Shown: positions 14,408 through 15,778 of the stretch, piece by piece
Numbering within the stretch: the stretch's first letter is position 1
Layout: each line of letters begins with the position of its first letter
Origin: an uncultured Ruminococcus sp.
GTDB lineage: Bacteria; Bacillota; Clostridia; Oscillospirales; Acutalibacteraceae
DNA length: 15,778 nucleotides
Assembly (NCBI GenBank): GCA_902773035.1
Contig: CACYDB010000167.1
Coordinates: forward strand, 1-15,778
Reading direction: 5' to 3'
Made by a program: the position numbers and the translations under genes
The notes under the pieces: model-generated
Seen by the model: only the letters and a program-made list of their open reading frames with translations
Databases searched by the model: none
What the model was told of the DNA's origin: nothing

Positions 14408-15778
14408 TTAACTTCTGAGCTTTACGTTGATATTGCTCAGATTCTCGATCACCTTATCCATGATCGCCTGTACCTCCGAGGACTCAAGCGTTCTCTCATT
14501 GGATACAAACTCAAAGCGGATCGTAATACTGTGGATCAATTCCGTATCGTAGGTGTCAACGATAGAAATATTCCTGAGAATATCGCCGCCGAGACCTTCC
14601 CAGCACTTCGCGAGGTTGGAGAAGAATGTTCCGTCGGGAAGCTCAACGCTGATGTCATATGTCATCGGCGGGAACTTTGACGGCTCGCTGTAGGTGATAG
14701 AGGCGTTCTCAACATTCGCGAAGGCTTCCATATCAACCTCGGCGAACACGATATCAGCCTTCTTGTCGATCTTCTTGGATACAACGGGATGAACGATTCC
14801 AATTTCACCAATAGACTTTCCGTCAAGCTCGATCTCATAGAGGTTAACGGGGTGCTCATAGCTGTGAGCAGCTTCCTTGACCTTAAAGCTGAGCGGCTTA
14901 TGCTTGAGGTCATCCGCGACAGTCGCGAGAATATCTCTAAGCTCAAAATAGAGCGCCTTGATACCCTTAGTCTTGCTGTAGAGGGTGAGGGCAAGCTTTT
15001 TCTTCTCAATACAGAGATTATTCTCGTCCATTCCCTCAACGACTCTGCCGATCTCAAATACGCCGAAGTCTGTATCGTAGCCTACGTTGCTCTTTACCTG
15101 ACACAGCTGAGTCGGAATGATCGACTTTCTGATCGTTTCAATGTTGGGATTGGTAGCTCCCGAGAGCTTGATGTTAGGCTCAACCTCCATTCCGAGAGCC
15201 TTCTGCTCGTCGGCGTAAGCCCAGACGTAAGAGTGGAGCTCGTGCATATTGTAGCGCTTAACGAGGATGTCCTTGATTTTCTCCTCATTACTCTTGATGC
15301 AGTCCATTCTGACGGGGTAGAGGGGAGAACGCGTTGTGTGGATCTCAAAGTTATCGTAGCCGTAGATACGTGTGATTTCCTCGATGATGTCAGCCTTGAT
15401 AGTAACGTCCTTAGTAGCTCTCCAGCTCGGAACCGTTACGGAGAAGTTGTTGAGCAGGTGCGTAACCTTAAAGCCGAGGGAATTAAGAGTCTTAACGATT
15501 TGCTCGTTGGAAATATTAATGCCCGTATATTTATCAACAAAGCTCTTGTCAAAGTCGAGCCTTACAGTATCATACTTGAAAGCGTACTCGTCTGTGAGAG
15601 CGGAAACAACATTAACTCCGCTGTCGTAGGTTTTGAGAAGCTTTACGAAACGCGCAACCGCCGTTACAGCCATTTCGGGATCGAGCGACTTTTCATAACG
15701 CATAGAAGCGTCTGTTCTGTGAGCGAGACGGACGGTAGATTTTCTGATAGAAGCCGCGTCAAAGGTCGCCGACTCAAG
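14408..15778 (-). CDS. pheT: Phenylalanyl-tRNA synthetase beta chain, C-terminal part (gene runs off right edge)
   Basis: PheT is the large subunit of the alpha2-beta2 enzyme that charges tRNA-Phe; it carries editing and tRNA-binding domains. The last 456 codons are visible of about 790-800 in the family. The reading frame stays open to the window edge, starting with ESATFDAASIRKSTVRLAHR and RTDASMRYEKSLDPE, which are the end of the B3/B4 editing domain. The internal ATG at 15703 is therefore not the start. The B5 DNA-binding-like domain follows at about 71-142 of the visible part, then the catalytic-like core domain (about 155-350). The FDX-ACB anticodon-binding domain lies at about 364-455, beginning PSKFPPMTYDISVEL and ending in NVKLRS. 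pheS is expected upstream, outside the window. Confidence 0.95.
   Translation of the reverse strand, partial: LESATFDAASIRKSTVRLAHRTDASMRYEKSLDPEMAVTAVARFVKLLKTYDSGVNVVSALTDEYAFKYDTVRLDFDKSFVDKYTGINISNEQIVKTLNSLGFKVTHLLNNFSVTVPSWRATKDVTIKADIIEEITRIYGYDNFEIHTTRSPLYPVRMDCIKSNEEKIKDILVKRYNMHELHSYVWAYADEQKALGMEVEPNIKLSGATNPNIETIRKSIIPTQLCQVKSNVGYDTDFGVFEIGRVVEGMDENNLCIEKKKLALTLYSKTKGIKALYFELRDILATVADDLKHKPLSFKVKEAAHSYEHPVNLYEIELDGKSIGEIGIVHPVVSKKIDKKADIVFAEVDMEAFANVENASITYSEPSKFPPMTYDISVELPDGTFFSNLAKCWEGLGGDILRNISIVDTYDTELIHSITIRFEFVSNERTLESSEVQAIMDKVIENLSNINVKLRS

Overview
The window looks like a chromosomal stretch from a low-to-mid-GC Gram-positive anaerobe of the Clostridia, most like Ruminococcus and relatives (Oscillospiraceae). 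The support is a CtsR-McsA-McsB-ClpC heat-shock operon, an IreB-type regulator, strong AGGAGG-like ribosome binding sites, TTGACA/TATAAT promoters, AT-rich spacers, and secreted lysine-rich fibronectin-III proteins. The genus is an inference. I see no tRNA, rRNA, CRISPR array, insertion sequence or phage gene. The window reads as ordinary, compact chromosome, and no spacer reaches 300 bases.

Layout. (1) Bases 1-2932, minus strand: ilvB-ilvN-ilvC, the first two enzymes of branched-chain amino acid synthesis. A near-consensus promoter lies just upstream of ilvB, and ilvC runs off the left edge. (2) Bases 2995-5033, minus: a single secreted protein with fibronectin-III-like repeats fused to a glycerophosphodiester phosphodiesterase (GDPD) domain, with its own promoter and terminator. 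(3) Bases 5111-7599, minus: an ArsR/SmtB repressor and a P1B-type metal-exporting ATPase in one operon. A 12-2-12 inverted-repeat operator sits on the transcription start, and the sensor residues point to zinc. (4) Bases 7713-12237, plus: ctsR-mcsA-mcsB-clpC, divergent from the metal operon, with three CtsR boxes around its promoter. (5) Bases 12244-13530, minus: a second secreted fibronectin-III-like protein with a very lysine-rich C-terminus, sharing a hairpin terminator with clpC. (6) Bases 13581-14243, minus: ireB and a small uncharacterised gene. (7) Bases 14325-15778, minus: the C-terminal part of pheT, the phenylalanyl-tRNA synthetase beta chain, running off the right edge.

How the genes work together. 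IlvB and IlvN form acetohydroxyacid synthase and IlvC takes its product. The ArsR protein should release its operator when zinc is in excess, allowing synthesis of the ATPase that pumps the metal out. CtsR represses its own operon until heat or McsB/McsA activity removes it. McsB then marks damaged proteins with phospho-arginine for ClpC, whose LGF loop predicts a ClpP partner encoded elsewhere.

I found no clearly new multi-gene system. The best leads are the Fn3-GDPD fusion with a His in place of a metal-binding Glu, the natural Trp-to-Leu change in the acetohydroxyacid synthase active site, the arrangement of CtsR boxes, the short ArsR with only an alpha-5 metal site, and AT-rich heptamer repeats in two spacers.
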